From Leuctra nigra (taxonomy: Eukaryota > Arthropoda > Insecta > Plecoptera > Leuctridae), in contig OW203773.1 in NCBI GenBank assembly GCA_934045905.1, forward strand, positions 22,555,246 through 22,619,245: a DNA stretch of 64,000 nt. The letters run 5' to 3'. The translations under genes were made by a program, and so were the position numbers. Position 1 is the stretch's first letter; each line of letters opens with the position of its first letter. Shown here piece by piece: positions 21,805 to 33,588 of the stretch. The notes beneath the pieces were generated by a model, which saw nothing but the letters and a program-made list of their open reading frames with translations, was not told where the DNA came from and ran no database searches.

Positions 21805-22134
21805 ATGACTGAGACGATGTTGAAACATAAGGATCTCCTGCGTTTATTGCAAAAGTGTTCACCTGCCACACGAAAGGCGATTTTAAAAGCAGCCGATGCG
21901 GATCTTATTAAATCTCTTTGTGAATGTGCTCAAAACACATTCAAAGGCAATGTACGATTGAATACTAATCAGAAGTCAAAACTACGTCGACACAAGAACG
22001 TCCTTCGTAAAATTATTAAACGTGGTGAGAATTGGAGAAAGAAACAGAAGCTGCTAGTGCAAAAGGGCGGTGCTATTATACCTCTATTGTTGGCACCGAT
22101 TTTGTCTACTATTGTTGGAAGACTATTGCAGTAA
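21805..22134 (+). CDS. Polinton pX-like basic minor core protein
   Basis: A 109-residue protein. The N-terminal half carries helices with LLRLLQKCSPATRKAIL; then comes a very basic stretch (KSKLRRHKNVLRKIIKRG) and a hydrophobic C-terminus (GGAIIPLLLAPILSTIVG). This layout matches the short basic protein found next to the ATPase in Polintons and adintoviruses and compared with adenovirus pX; it is thought to bind DNA in the particle or interact with membranes. The frame is intact. The ATG at 21805 is preferred over an upstream TTG. Its stop codon overlaps the next ATG as TAATG (22132-22136), typical of a compact viral gene block. Function is inferred from the family. Confidence 0.75.
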   Translation: MTETMLKHKDLLRLLQKCSPATRKAILKAADADLIKSLCECAQNTFKGNVRLNTNQKSKLRRHKNVLRKIIKRGENWRKKQKLLVQKGGAIIPLLLAPILSTIVGRLLQ

Positions 22135-22456
22135 TGGACAATGCAAAAAAGATGCTACTCATAGATCCTGAGAGTATTAAACGGCTTCAACAATCGTTTG
22201 CAAGACCTCTCACAACCAACACGACTACTTTGTCAAATAAAGATCAGGAAATGCATCGTATACTTAATTCATCTACTTTACCCGACAGTGAAAAGTGGAA
22301 AAGGTATAATGAAGTTCTTCAGAGATATTTACATTTTGTCGATGAATCGCGAAAACCTTTTGCTATGAATATCACGGACGGAGAAACACAGCGTTCAGAT
22401 GTTATTGCTGAACGTGGGCATGTAACAGATGATAAAACGGAAGTTGAAACTACTGA
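22134..22456 (+). pseudogene. Polinton ORF downstream of pX, cut by a LINE
   Basis: The ATG overlaps the pX stop. The first 95 residues or so look like the conserved Polinton protein with a motif of the type LNSSTLPDSEKWKRYNEVLQ, whose role in particles is uncertain. The frame is intact to about 22456, where it enters the 25-nt poly-T that is the tail of a reverse-strand LINE; the following Phe run and about 30 residues are not part of the gene. The original C-terminus, if any, should lie beyond 24911 but was not recognised there. Confidence 0.65.
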
Positions 22457-24911
22457 TTTTTTTTTTTTTTTTTTTTTTTTTGCGCTTAACGACTTGGTTA
22501 TTAGCGCCATTTTTTCAATTTATTTTTTCAAAAATTTAAATTCAAATATTTTAATTTATATTTTACATGTTAACTTTTAATATCATAATTTTAATTTTTT
22601 CTTCTAAATTTCGTCATATAGATTAGTTTCCTTTAAAAATCTGATTACCTTATCGATGTTATTGGAGTTGTCATCAAGAATCTCTTCGATATCCACTGAC
22701 ATATTCAGACTTCTACGCTTTTGACTATATTTATCACATTCGCATAATATATGCTGGCGCATCACATGCATCACATCTAGGTGGATTTTCACGGCACATC
22801 AAAAATCCGTGTGTAAGTCGACTATGACCAATTCGTAGCCTGGCAATGACAACCTCTTCCCTGCGCGACCTGCGAGAAGAAGATGACCAGACCCGAATGG
22901 TAGGTTTAATTGTTCTTAATTTATTGTCTGTTGTTTGTGTCCAAGATGTTTGCCATTTTTGCATTAGTTTTTCTTTAAACATGTTTTTAGCGTCTGAAGT
23001 AGTGATTTGATTTATGTCCGTGAATCTTTTATTCGAGGCATTCTTTGCAGCTTCATCTGCTCTCTCGTTGCCGACTATGCCACAGTGACCTGGCGTCCAG
23101 AAAAAGGTTACCGCGATTCCTCTAGAATGAAGTTTGAAAAGAATATCTTGTATATGTTGGGTGAGGTTATCAGCAGGGAAAAATCTTCTTAGGGCTTGTA
23201 ACGAGCTAAGGGAATCTGAACAAATTAAAACATTTTGTCTACCGTCACTTTCAATAAAATTTAGAGATTTAAGAATAGCGTAAAGCTCGGCGGTAAACAC
23301 ACTCGCAAGCGAGGAAAGTTTAAAACAAACGCCAGTTTTGCCCAAAATAAATGCGCAACCAACAGAATCATTCATTTTCGATCCATCTGTAAAAATAAGT
23401 TCATATTCTTTATAAAAAGTTCGCATATGATTAAAATGCTGTTGATATACATATTGTGATGTTGATGACTTGGGAAACTGAGCCAACTGTGTATTGCAAG
23501 TAGGCACAGTTACTGTCCAAGGAGCCTTCTCCGAAAATCCTATAGGTAGGATATCCGGTAAATCAATGTTTAAATCAATAAGAAGTTCTTGCGCTCTGAT
23601 GCCTAGAGGCCTTGTAGCTTTGATCCTTTTAGTATATATATTGCTATAGGGCGGCTGAAAAACAACACTATGGGCCGGGTTGTTGGGCGTACTCTTTAAT
23701 TTAGATGTATAGTTGGCCATCAAATATGTTCGTCTTATTTCTAAAGGTTGTTCTCCGGCATCACTGTACAGGCTAACAACAGGGCTCGACCTAAAGGCAC
23801 CTGTTGCTAACCTGAGAGCTGCATTTTGTACGGTGTTAAGAGTTTTGAGGTAGCATTCTCTAGCAGATGAATAAATAATACTGCCGTAATCAAGGCGTGA
23901 TCGAATAAAGGCTCTGTACAGTCTGAGCATGACGACTCGATCTGCTCCCCACATAGTATTGGATAAAACTTTAAAGATATTTAGCTTTTTCATACAATTA
24001 ATTTTTAAATTTTGAATTTGGAGTTTCCAATTTAATTTCTTGTCGAAAGTCAGCCCTAAGAATTTAATCGACTCTGCTGCATTAATTTCTGATCCAGCTA
24101 ACATGATGGATGGAGATAGCTGCAGGATTCCGCGTAATCGGTTAAAATCAACACATGTAGTTTTCGTTGAAGAAAACTTAAAACCATTTCTTTCTGCCCA
24201 GCTAGCGAGACGATTAACAGTCAGTTGGATTTGACGTTCAGCGATACTAAGTCTATGAGAGTTAAAGTAAATAGCCAAATCATCAACGAAGAGAGAGTAT
24301 TTTACTGTTTGGGGAATACAGGATGAAATTCCGTTGATTGCGATCAAAAACAATGTGCAGCTCAATACCGATCCTTGGGGTACTCCATTCTCCAAATTTA
24401 AAGTGTCAGACACTGTGGAAGCAACACGGACTCGAAATTTTCTGTTTGATAAAAAGTTTGAAATGAATTTAGGCATGTGTCCCTGGAATCCCCAGTCACG
24501 CAATGTTTTCAAAATTCCATATTTCCATGTCGTATCATAAGCTTTTTCAAGGTCAAAAAAGACAGAGAGAAGGTGTTGGTTTGTAATAAAGGAGTTTTGT
24601 ATATGTGATTCTAATTCTACAAGATTATCAATAGTAGATCGGTTGCGTCGGAAACCAGATTGTCCATCAGCTAAAAGATTTTCTTTTTCCAAGGTCCAAA
24701 TTAATCTTTTATTTACCATTTTTTCCATAACTTTACACAAACAACTTGTAAGTGAAATTGGTCTATAATTAATTGCATATTTCTTATCTTTTCCAGGTTT
24801 CGGGATTGTAATTAAGATGGACTCAAGCCATGAGCTAGGAAACTTGTCTTCAATCCACATACGATTAAAAGCCTTTAAAAATGTTAGTTTAAACTTATGG
24901 AGGATGATCGA
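22457..24911 (-). mobile_element. 5-prime-truncated LINE inserted in the Polinton
   Basis: The element reads on the minus strand. Its 3-prime end is the poly-T at 22457-22481 (25 nt as poly-A), followed by about 120 nt of 3-prime UTR. Coding homology ends at about 24911, where a stop meets unrelated sequence, so the ORF1, the endonuclease and the start of the reverse-transcriptase region are missing: a typical 5-prime truncation. Target-site duplications could not be made out. It is younger than the Polinton it interrupts. Confidence 0.85.
22604..24911 (-). pseudogene. LINE reverse transcriptase and RNase H (I/Jockey-like), truncated
   Basis: Open over 708 codons from 24860. The reverse transcriptase shows FDLEKAYD at about residues 102-109, GVPQGSVLS at about 159-167 and the catalytic FVDDLAIYF at about 191-199 (Val replaces the common Ala). 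An RNase H domain follows from about residue 490 with FTDGSK, AELYAI, CSDSLSS and GNERADEAA, giving the Asp-Glu-Asp-Asp set. The C-terminus holds a Cys/His knuckle (CRENPPRCDACD), and a frameshift near 22745 moves the natural end (HILCECDKY to DEI-stop at 22604) to another frame. RNase H after the RT points to the I/Jockey side of LINEs. The N-terminal endonuclease is absent by truncation. Confidence 0.85.
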
Positions 24912-27080
24912 TCAATTTTTGTAATTAGAGAGTTTCATGGGTATATTAAAGATTCCTCTAGAGTCAACGATAGCACAGTTAACCATTGATACTAACAGTG
25001 TATTCCCCAAAACACATGTCAGTATTTCAGAATTGCCAACACAATGGCCGCTACAAGCAAGAATAAGATCACACGCAAGCTTTCCATAATGGGTTCATAT
25101 TGAAGTTTGACAACTTAATATGGGAGAGTAACTGCCGTTGGTCCATTCCACTGAGAAAAGAAAAAAAAAAGTACAATACCTCAGAATATCTAAAAAATAA
25201 TAGATTATCTGGCGCGCAAGAACCACTATTATTCAATAATTTCCCCACTACACAGTTTAAGCATGGAATATAGTTTTAAAATTTATAAAGTTAACTAATG
25301 AAGGACATCAAACAAAGAAATAGTGTTTCTCCAAAAGTTCTTATGTCAAGTTTATGTAAACAAGTATGAAGTGAAGAGGTCCAACAGATCACCATAAATT
25401 ATATATACAATTTTATATTGTTGTCTCCCTTATTCAATTATTGTTAAAAAAGGAAAATAATAAATTTGTTTTATGAGGTAGCCAACATATCATAACTTAT
25501 TCTAATTACAATATATGTGCCAATAATATAAAGTGTATTTATCAATAACATTAATGTATGACGTACAATGTTAACAAACTATAAATAAACCATGGGTTTA
25601 GATAATGTACATAATAACAGTTAGACAGCAATTGAAAAGTCAAAATGAATAATTCCAGAGAATGAGTATTTGTAGTAAGTAGTTATGAAGGACACTCTCT
25701 AGTCCTTTTTATTGTGTATTGGAATGGAAATGTAAATTATTTTAGTCTATTAACAACCAATCAATTAGTTTTATATATTTTCACTTCTGATAAAATTATA
25801 TAGTTTTAGAACAGAATCCCCACAGAGCAGAATGATCAATTAAAGCATCTCGAAATTAAGAAAGTGTAGGCGATAAATAATTCGTTAATATTACGAACTA
25901 AGGAATATAAATAAATCTTTATTATGGACATGTATTTTTACATTTATGTATATATGATTGTATGTTGCATATTGAGATCAGCAGGAGATGTATAAATTGT
26001 GTGAATGCTAAAATTGTAATAAATTAAACAATCTGGACTAACACGTACATTATTTGTATGCAATCCGAAGAAGTTAACACAACCGAAGATAATGAAATAA
26101 GAGTGTTGTTGAGAGCGTCGCTTCACATTGGAATGTATTTCCAACTTAAAATCCAATGCGATTTCTTTCAATGTAATAAACAAATCGATGCAATAATATT
26201 TTATCCACATCGAAATCAACGACGAGACTAATTTCATGTCACACACAAACTGTGTACATTTAATCTGGAAAAATAAATAGGATTGAAACTAACGCCAATA
26301 TTTTATTTTATAATTTGTAAGTATTCATAACTGTATTTTGATACTACCGATCTATTGTATACTAGCCCATGAAGCCAAAATACCTCACATTCAAATAATG
26401 TATGGAACTTTTTTTCAACTTCATTCACCATATCCAGTGTTTCAGAACAACAAACTGCAGACGCAGACTGCTGCAATAGTGACGATTTTAATACACGAGA
26501 TATGATGTCAATTCTTTAAAATATGTATTTGATTTCATATTTAGAGATAAGGTAGGTGGCAATGGTAGGTAGGCTGGGATAATATTAGGACGGGATCTAT
26601 TCGATCAAAGTGTGTGGACCAGGACCGGGGTCCGCGCATTTGGGCAAGAGCATGGGACCCGGTCGACCCGGACTGATCGACCAACACGTTATGTGTGGGC
26701 CACAACACTAAAATTTAAATACATTCGGGGAGTAAACTATAGTATTAAAGAATAGAAAAACGTTTCATAATATTGTATTATATTAATATTGTATTAAAAT
26801 TGTATTGGTAAATCATGATATTGTATGGTAGAATGGTATAGTAAAACATGTTATAGTGAGGTATGATATATCATATTATAGATATCATGGTATAGTATAG
26901 AATGGAAGTTAGAGATGGTATGGTACAGCATGGTGTATTATGGAATGGTATGGTACAGCTATATGTGAATGGAACGTCTAAGTTGTTATTAATCTCGTAG
27001 TAAAAGTAATTTGACAAAAATCAACAATTTTTAATGTAACGAACGGAATAAATCCACTATCCTGCAAAAAAATTAGCAAC
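24912..27080. other. Gene-free AT-rich stretch right of the LINE
   Basis: No Polinton capsid, protease or integrase gene could be recognised here on either strand, so the rest of the Polinton is lost, displaced or outside the window. From about 26740 to 26960 the sequence is a degenerate run of TATGGTA- and GTATTATA-like words. A minus-strand frame at 25944-26246 has no domain or coding bias. Confidence 0.45.
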
Positions 27081-27084
27081 ATCC

Positions 27085-27592
27085 CTATACCAAATTGTCA
27101 GGTATAGACAGTAGTTTAGAAACGGAATGAATCCAACGTTTCCACAATGTATGAATGCAATATAAAGATATTGAACGGAATAAACCAACGTTCCAAAGAA
27201 TAAATAACCATGAAGGAAATGTCAGGCTAGACAGACGTTCAGAAACAGAATAAATAAAACGTTTCCAAGAAGAAAACACTTTGATATATCAATCCCCTGG
27301 AAAAAAACAGTAGTAACTAATTTTTACTGCTTCAAAAGCGATTAAATTTAACTAATACCTTCTAAAAGAACACCAAATTGCCACGACTTTCAACTAAAAT
27401 AAGCAAAATGCAGAAGAGATTTGGAATGACGTCTGATCTGAAGAAGAGAACAAACGCCAATGAATGATATTGTTGAAATGTCAGCTTATGTTTTCTAATC
27501 CTCCTGGATGCAAACTCAGCCAAGTAGATCACAGGAAGCACGGCCATCAGGACTACAAATTGACGAAAAGTGACTCACGGTCCTTAGAGGAT
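27085..27592 (+). repeat. Dispersed repeat family D, copy 1
   Basis: Starts with two to three tandem units of GAAACGGAATGAATCCAACG (near 27120, 27175 and 27240), each an imperfect hairpin with GAAACG and CGTTTC ends. Then come a TTTAAAAGCGATTAAATTT-like phrase and a 200-bp block with AATGACGTCTGATC and CTCCTGGATGCAAACTCAGC, ending at CACGGTCCTTAGAG. Further copies lie at 40318-40640, 43660-44035 and 56190-56664. Confidence 0.7.
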
Positions 27593-27759
27593 TAAGTTAT
27601 AATTTAGATACTATTAATAAGTCCGAAACGTAGAAAAAAATAATTTTAAATATTTAAAAATAATTAAAAATAAATTTATTCCATGATTTTAGCCGATAGT
27701 TATAACTTTTCTATAATTTTAATGTTTCTCAAAATTATTTCGATGGGTGCTCGAGCCCC

Positions 27760-27893
27760 AGAGCACCCACGAGCACCCACGAGCACCCACGAGCACTCAC
27801 GAGCATCGACGAGCACTCACGAGCACCCACGAGCACCTACGAGCACCCACGAGCACCCACGAGCACCCACGAGCACCTACGAGCACCCACGAA
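27760..27893. repeat. 10-bp minisatellite (GAGCACCCAC)
   Basis: About 13 head-to-tail units of GAGCACCCAC with a few variants (GAGCACTCAC, GAGCATCGAC, GAGCACCTAC). Because the unit is 10 bp, every frame is open, which produces spurious ORFs on both strands with a 10-residue period. Confidence 0.85.
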
Positions 27894-27899
27894 AACCAT

Positions 27900-29000
27900 G
27901 ATAATCGCCCTGTAACGCTTTGATACTTTTGAGTGAAAGTTGCTGCTCTACAGAACTTGGAAAGAGCCGAAACAAAATGCGAGTCGTAGAAGGAGAGGTA
28001 ATTATCTTTGAGATTCCTAATAAAATTCACGAATATTTCAAACCAAGGATGTTATTAAGACATCTTACTCTTGTAGTTCTGAACAGATTTGTCTGTAAAT
28101 TATCAAAAACCACCGACCTTTTATGTTTGTCCGCATGACCATGCAAAGTTTTAAGTGATCCGTAAAACGCTTAACTGTTTATAATCTTAAAGAAGTCACG
28201 TGTTCCTGATCAAAAACTATACAAGGGAATGCTTATGACATAAGTGTGTGTGCAAAATTTCAGATTGATCGGTGAGCGGTTTGACCTGGGCAGAGCAGGC
28301 AGAAACGTACACAAATGTTGTATCGTTCCCTATGTTCGCTTTAGCAAATCAAAATCATTTAAAATCAAATGCAAAACGGAAAGTAATAAACTGCTACATT
28401 TGTATTTGTTTCAATAAATGTATCATCTTGGATATTTTGCATAATTGTTTCATGATTATGAAGTAGGTATATATTATGAATTTGTTAATAATACATTGTT
28501 AAAAGTTATGACAATTTATTAAATATTAATATTATGTGTTTAGTCGTAAATAAATAATACCACAGTTTGTTCCCATTACAATTTTAAAGTGAAAAATATT
28601 GATGACTATGAAAATTACCTTAGTAGGCTTATTAATACCGACAGTTTTAAAATTGTGTGTTGCAAATAATTTGGTGGCTTATTTGTAACTTTTTTATTAT
28701 AGCTTTTTATTGATCCCCATTTATGATCAGATATCAGTTTGATACGTTTAGTACCATAGACCATTCGTTGTTTAGTATACGCATTAAATAGTGCATCAAT
28801 TGCATAAAAAGCAATCCATCTCCATTCGCTGGAAAATAACATGCCGAATTTTAGCAGAAAAACATTTTCTTACCTCAAAAATGATGAAAATGCAACTTAA
28901 TGCAACGGAAAGGTAGGTAATTATCTGTCACAAATTCACTTCAAGTATCTTATTCAACACAAACAACACTTATATTACGATTTTAGTTCATCAACACACG
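27900..29000. other. Gene-free stretch
   Basis: No supported gene. The phrase TGTGCAAAATTTCAGATTGA at 28250-28270 belongs to the repeat family seen at 34540-34970 and 49670-50050. Confidence 0.4.
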
Positions 29001-29039
29001 CATTTTAGTGAACGTTCGCGTAAATGTCATTGAAAATAG

Positions 29040-29336
29040 TTTTGACAGTCTGCTTTTGTTTACATATCGGCCATCTTGGACATCGGCCTGGTGGATGTCA
29101 CGGCCGCTGAACATTCAATCAATGACCAGTCACGCAGGAGGCCGTGGAATCGGGACACCGCGCGACAATGAGGGGATGAGACGCTCGGCACACCCGCGGA
29201 CACCCGTGCGAAGATGTCTTATGGAGAATTTATCATTGACGATCGGACAAGGAAATATACTAATCTTTCAGTAAACATGGGGTTTCTAGGGGGAAATTTG
29301 AACAATGGAACGATATTGAAAACTAATGTTTGCTAA
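29040..29336 (+). other. GC- and CpG-rich patch with a possible first exon
   Basis: The segment 29065-29215 is clearly more GC- and CpG-rich than its surroundings. It leads to ATG at 29214 and a 40-codon frame (MSYGEFIIDDRTRKYTNL at the start) with a GTAAAC donor-like string after 18 codons. It could be a promoter and first exon of a host gene whose other exons are not recognised. Support is weak. Confidence 0.2.
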
Positions 29337-29339
29337 CTC

Positions 29340-30640
29340 ACAAAATTAAATTTAAATAATTTGTATCGCATCTAAATCAGTTGGTAAGAGATTATTTTAA
29401 GACCATTTCATAAATGATATGATATTTTACGCTGAGGTAGACACATTATGTATGGAATTATCAACTTTAAAATTAACAAATATGGAAAATAAATATATAA
29501 TGTTAAATATTTATTGTGTTTTCGGCGAAATTCTTTCGAATAACCATACTTTCGTTTCCTAAACTATACAAATAAATCTAAAATAAGAAATTTCTTAAGA
29601 AAACGTCCTGTAACGCGATGATAAGCGAGCACCGGTGTACGCAACAAATCCGACCGACATTTCGCCACGCAAACAGCTTATTCCAATAAAAAGCACAACA
29701 AAACACTTTCCAAGAAGGAGGGAATTAGACGGGCGAGACAAATTAGAGTGGGAACCTTCCCATCATTTGCTCATAAGGGAGGACAATAATGAAATATCTC
29801 ACTTCTACAATAAAATAATTCTCAAATTTTACGGGTTTATTTTAACACAAAAAATTTAATTTTATAAACATTTGTTTGGAATAAAAACCAATTTTCTAGG
29901 CTGTTACACAAAACATATATTTATTATCACAATCTCAATATTTCAAAATTTTTGTAAAAAAATTGAAATTGTTAAAAAAAACTCACTTGTAGTATTGTTA
30001 CTGGTATTATTTCCAATTTTTTGTGCGAGAACACCTAAATACATCCAGGGCTCATCCCTTCTTGACATAAATTAATTAAATAATGACATCACAAGCGAAC
30101 AAAACGCGTTGTTGTGGCAATGGGCCTTGTTTGTAATACTAATTTTCTATCATTGAAGATATTAATATAAATGTTTTCTATCACTATTTTATACCTACTT
30201 TATCCAATGTTATTAAAATGTACGGTAAGTTTCAATAATAATTTAGGTGTTTGAATGTTCTATTACACATGTGGTCGGCAGTGCGTACGCCAACCTTATA
30301 GGCATCCTGCATGAGAAAAGGTTGCCATAGTAACCTATACAAAAGTATAGGGAAAAACAAATCTGACAGCGGCAATCCAAATCTCATATTTTGAGTGATT
30401 ACTTGTGAAAGAAAGATATTTAAGTAAGTACAAGCTAATAATAATACGCAATATTTATACACATGTTTAAGTTAAATATTCATCTGATAAATATGATTTA
30501 TTGCTATTATTTAGAGCTTTGACACATTTCCCCTACCATAGCAGCCTCCATTTTTCTACCACTGTGACGTCACGAGCAGGTGAAAGGTATACATTGTCGC
30601 CTCATATTTAGCATCATATTATCTCCGCGTTTCTTATTTG
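29340..30640. other. Gene-free stretch
   Basis: AT-rich DNA without a supported gene. A diverged copy of repeat family C lies at about 29600-29650 (GCGATGATAAGCGAGCACCG). Confidence 0.4.
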
Positions 30641-30699
30641 ACAACTAGTTTTTGACACAATATTGTAAAACAATTTCAATTGTATCGTTTCGACTGGAT

Positions 30700-31090
30700 C
30701 AAACAATACAACATTATTCAAGAGTTATTATTGAGCGAGCTGCACCACGATACTCTCGTACCTCATTATATATTTGTTATTTGTTTTTATTATTATTTTA
30801 GTGTATTATGTGTTTTATTAAAATATGTCTTTTTACACGGAAATGTTTGAGACACTGTCTAGGTGGTGGTCTTCTTCTTGGTTGTAAATCCGGAACAATT
30901 CTGCGTCATGCGCCACGAACCCCGAGCATGAGAGCGATCTCCACCTGTGCGCGACATATTCATAATATTCACACATTTCAGACGTAAGAGTATTTAACAA
31001 ACTATTATCATATCTTAATAATGAATTCTGCATTGTTATAATTCTCTCACATCTGCGACTATTTATAATCCCGTATCTTCTTTAAGCTTT
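30700..31090 (+). repeat. Dispersed repeat family E, copy 1
   Basis: Shares with 38785-39170 the phrases ATTCAAGAGTTATTATTGAG, a TGACACTGTC(T/C)A-like string and CTCTCACATCTGCGACTATT. The copies are diverged. A related start (TTGAGCGAGCGTCACCACGG) occurs near 34500. No coding potential. Confidence 0.5.
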
Positions 31091-33588
31091 GGAAGCGCTG
31101 CAAATTGTGTGCACTAAATTTTGAAAAATTTGAATATTTTTTATTTCTTTTTGCATTATTTGGATTATTTTTTTCACCATTAATTTTATTAATATCAAAA
31201 GTTGATCCTATTATTTATAGTTAAAAATGTTTTTTCAGTGATTGTTACAGATATACTTAGTCATCTGCGTCATTTCAGCATTGGGTCAGATTCATTAATA
31301 ATGTGTATTTTTATTTTAGAGGGATTTTGTCCACTATTGTTGATGTTATGTCATAGCAACATAATGACATTGCAATGCAGTTAGTTTGACGAGTCAAAGT
31401 ATTTACATTTCAGAGATATTCTGCAATAACTATAGTTTGTCTCCCAAAGCTTGGACAAAAAGACTCAAGTTAGAGTGTCGATAGAAACAATGTGTAATTT
31501 CATTAAATCTTCACCAACTTTTGCTTCAATAATTTGATTATCCGTGAACAATGATAATCTGTATAAGCCGAATCATCTACGTATGTGTGAAAGTTGCTGT
31601 CAGCTGCACAGAGACGCAGCATTCGCACTGCAGACTCGAGAGTCATCCTTCATTACTTGACTCGCTTTCCGTGTGGTTGGAAATGTTTCCGAAGACTTGT
31701 TGGAACTCAGGAAGATGGCTGCCAGCGTGACGTCTTGTGAACATGAACGTGGCTCTTATGAACATAACGACATCAATAATCTTATCATACATTTGCAAAT
31801 ATTTCATGATTATAGAATGTCCTTAAATAGACAATATACTTTTGAAAATAACAACAGATTACTCTGAAAATTGGCAAAAATACCTCAGATGTTGCTCCCA
31901 TGTCCATGAAGAGTATTAGTTGATTGGTTAAACGGTTCAAGTTTAAATTTCAAAAAGTCAAATAATACATTTATTTTAATTTTAACCAATCTACGAATTC
32001 ACCTGAAATTTTTAATCCCAAAACTATAGGCGGCCTCAAAACTTGTGAAAAATGTTGAATTTATATGTACAAAGGTGTGAGCTTGAGTAAATTTTCATTA
32101 TTCAACCAATCAAAGGATCCTATTAAAAACGATCCCATAGGCCGCTTTAAATTCTTTTCTTTACCTACTAAATCGAACTGTGCAAACATTTTGAGATAAT
32201 GGAAATTCTTATTTTGCATAAGAAGAAAGGAGCGCCTAGGTATTCGAGAGCCCGGCAGCACGCTATAGAGAATAAGCTCCTTCTGTGAGTTACGTAACAG
32301 TGTAAAAGTGTGTGGTGTCAACTAGGTGGTAAAGATTGCTTCGAGATTTAGTGCGTGTAGGGCGATTCCAAGCAGTACGACAGGTTGGTCACTAGTTGGC
32401 GCTACCGTCGAGGATGGATTGTACAAATCAAAGTATGCACAGTCCGTATTTAAAAGCGTTCCGTATTTTACATTGATTGTGTTTGTCTTTTCAATATTTC
32501 CATAAAGATTTCAATAAAAAAAAGTGTCAATGTAAAAAAATCCTGTGAAAATGTATCAATATATTACTTCAATTGCAAGAATCATTGTAATCACAGCCAC
32601 AGGGAAAAGGTCATATAATTGTCGGCACATCGACTTAATATCAAGAACATGGGATGTTCGATGCATAAAGATCAGTTATAATATGTCATTAAAATGCGGT
32701 CGTTCTTCTGTTCAACGAGAATGCGCAGTTTTCTCGGAAATTAAAAAAATTATATGTTAATTTTAATTATATATTATATGTAGATTTTAAAACATGGACG
32801 TCGTTGTCAAAGCAAAAATGCAATGAAATATAGCACAATAAACTATGCAATTATACGGCATATTATTAGATAAACATATATTTTCCTCTCAGCTTCATCG
32901 GCATTTCATAAACGACACATAACTGACAATTTAAATCATTGATACACAGATCAACATTAACAAACGCAACCATTTTGCATCCATCTAGCGAATAAAGAGA
33001 AGATTTTTTGCTAGATCCGCTAGAAAGCCGCTGTACAGCGCTAAAATTAAGAACGCTCTGATGCACGCAGCAGTCGCTGCAGCGCTGAATAAATGAACAC
33101 TTTGCTACAAGGTAGACGTCCACTAGAATCCCCTCTGAATGAGGAGATGTTGTAAATTGTAATAATCGTACCGAAAATATTTGCTTTCTGACATTGATTG
33201 TATAAATGAAATAGCTTTCTATTCCTAAGTTTTATCCATGATATTGCTTGTGCACAAATAGATGCAACGTTGCCAATGAGTTATAGAAGACATTTTGGTA
33301 CAAAACTGCTGATGTGACTGACTTGAAAACACGTCACAGTCAATGAGAGCAACTGCATTTTGATTCAATATCAGGTGGATAATGTAATTATTTGGTTTTG
33401 TGAACTTGTGGGCGAGAACTGGACGGTCGTTGGTGATTTGGTCTAATAGACGACTGGATTATGTAATGATGAGTATTTGAATACTTCGACGTGTTATTTG
33501 AAGTGTGTGGATCTACACAGACTTGCCCTGCTTGTCTCACAGTAGATATTCTACAAGCATGTCCTACTCATATAACCCGCAAGTTGAC
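31091..33588. other. Gene-free stretch with older repeats
   Basis: No supported gene. A block at about 31500-31610 (ATCTACGTATGTGTGAAAGT) recurs at about 42480-42590. A block at 31845-31960 (TTTTGAAAATAACAACAGAT) is a piece of the family seen at 34540-34970 and 49670-50050. Confidence 0.4.

Noticed and set aside
22440..22580. Phe-run and hydrophobic C-terminus of the Polinton ORF
   Set aside because: The run is the poly-T tail of the antisense LINE and the following residues come from its 3-prime UTR.
25944..26246. 100-codon minus-strand ORF
   Set aside because: AT-rich, no domain, no supporting signals; chance in AT-rich DNA seems sufficient.
24912..27080. Polinton capsid genes expected after the LINE
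   Set aside because: I looked for capsid, protease and integrase motifs on both strands and saw none.
27745..27895. CRISPR-like array
   Set aside because: Units are 10 bp without spacers; this is a minisatellite in a eukaryotic context.
27683..28030. Two ORFs on opposite strands with 10-residue repeats
   Set aside because: They arise from the 10-bp minisatellite, which is open in all frames.
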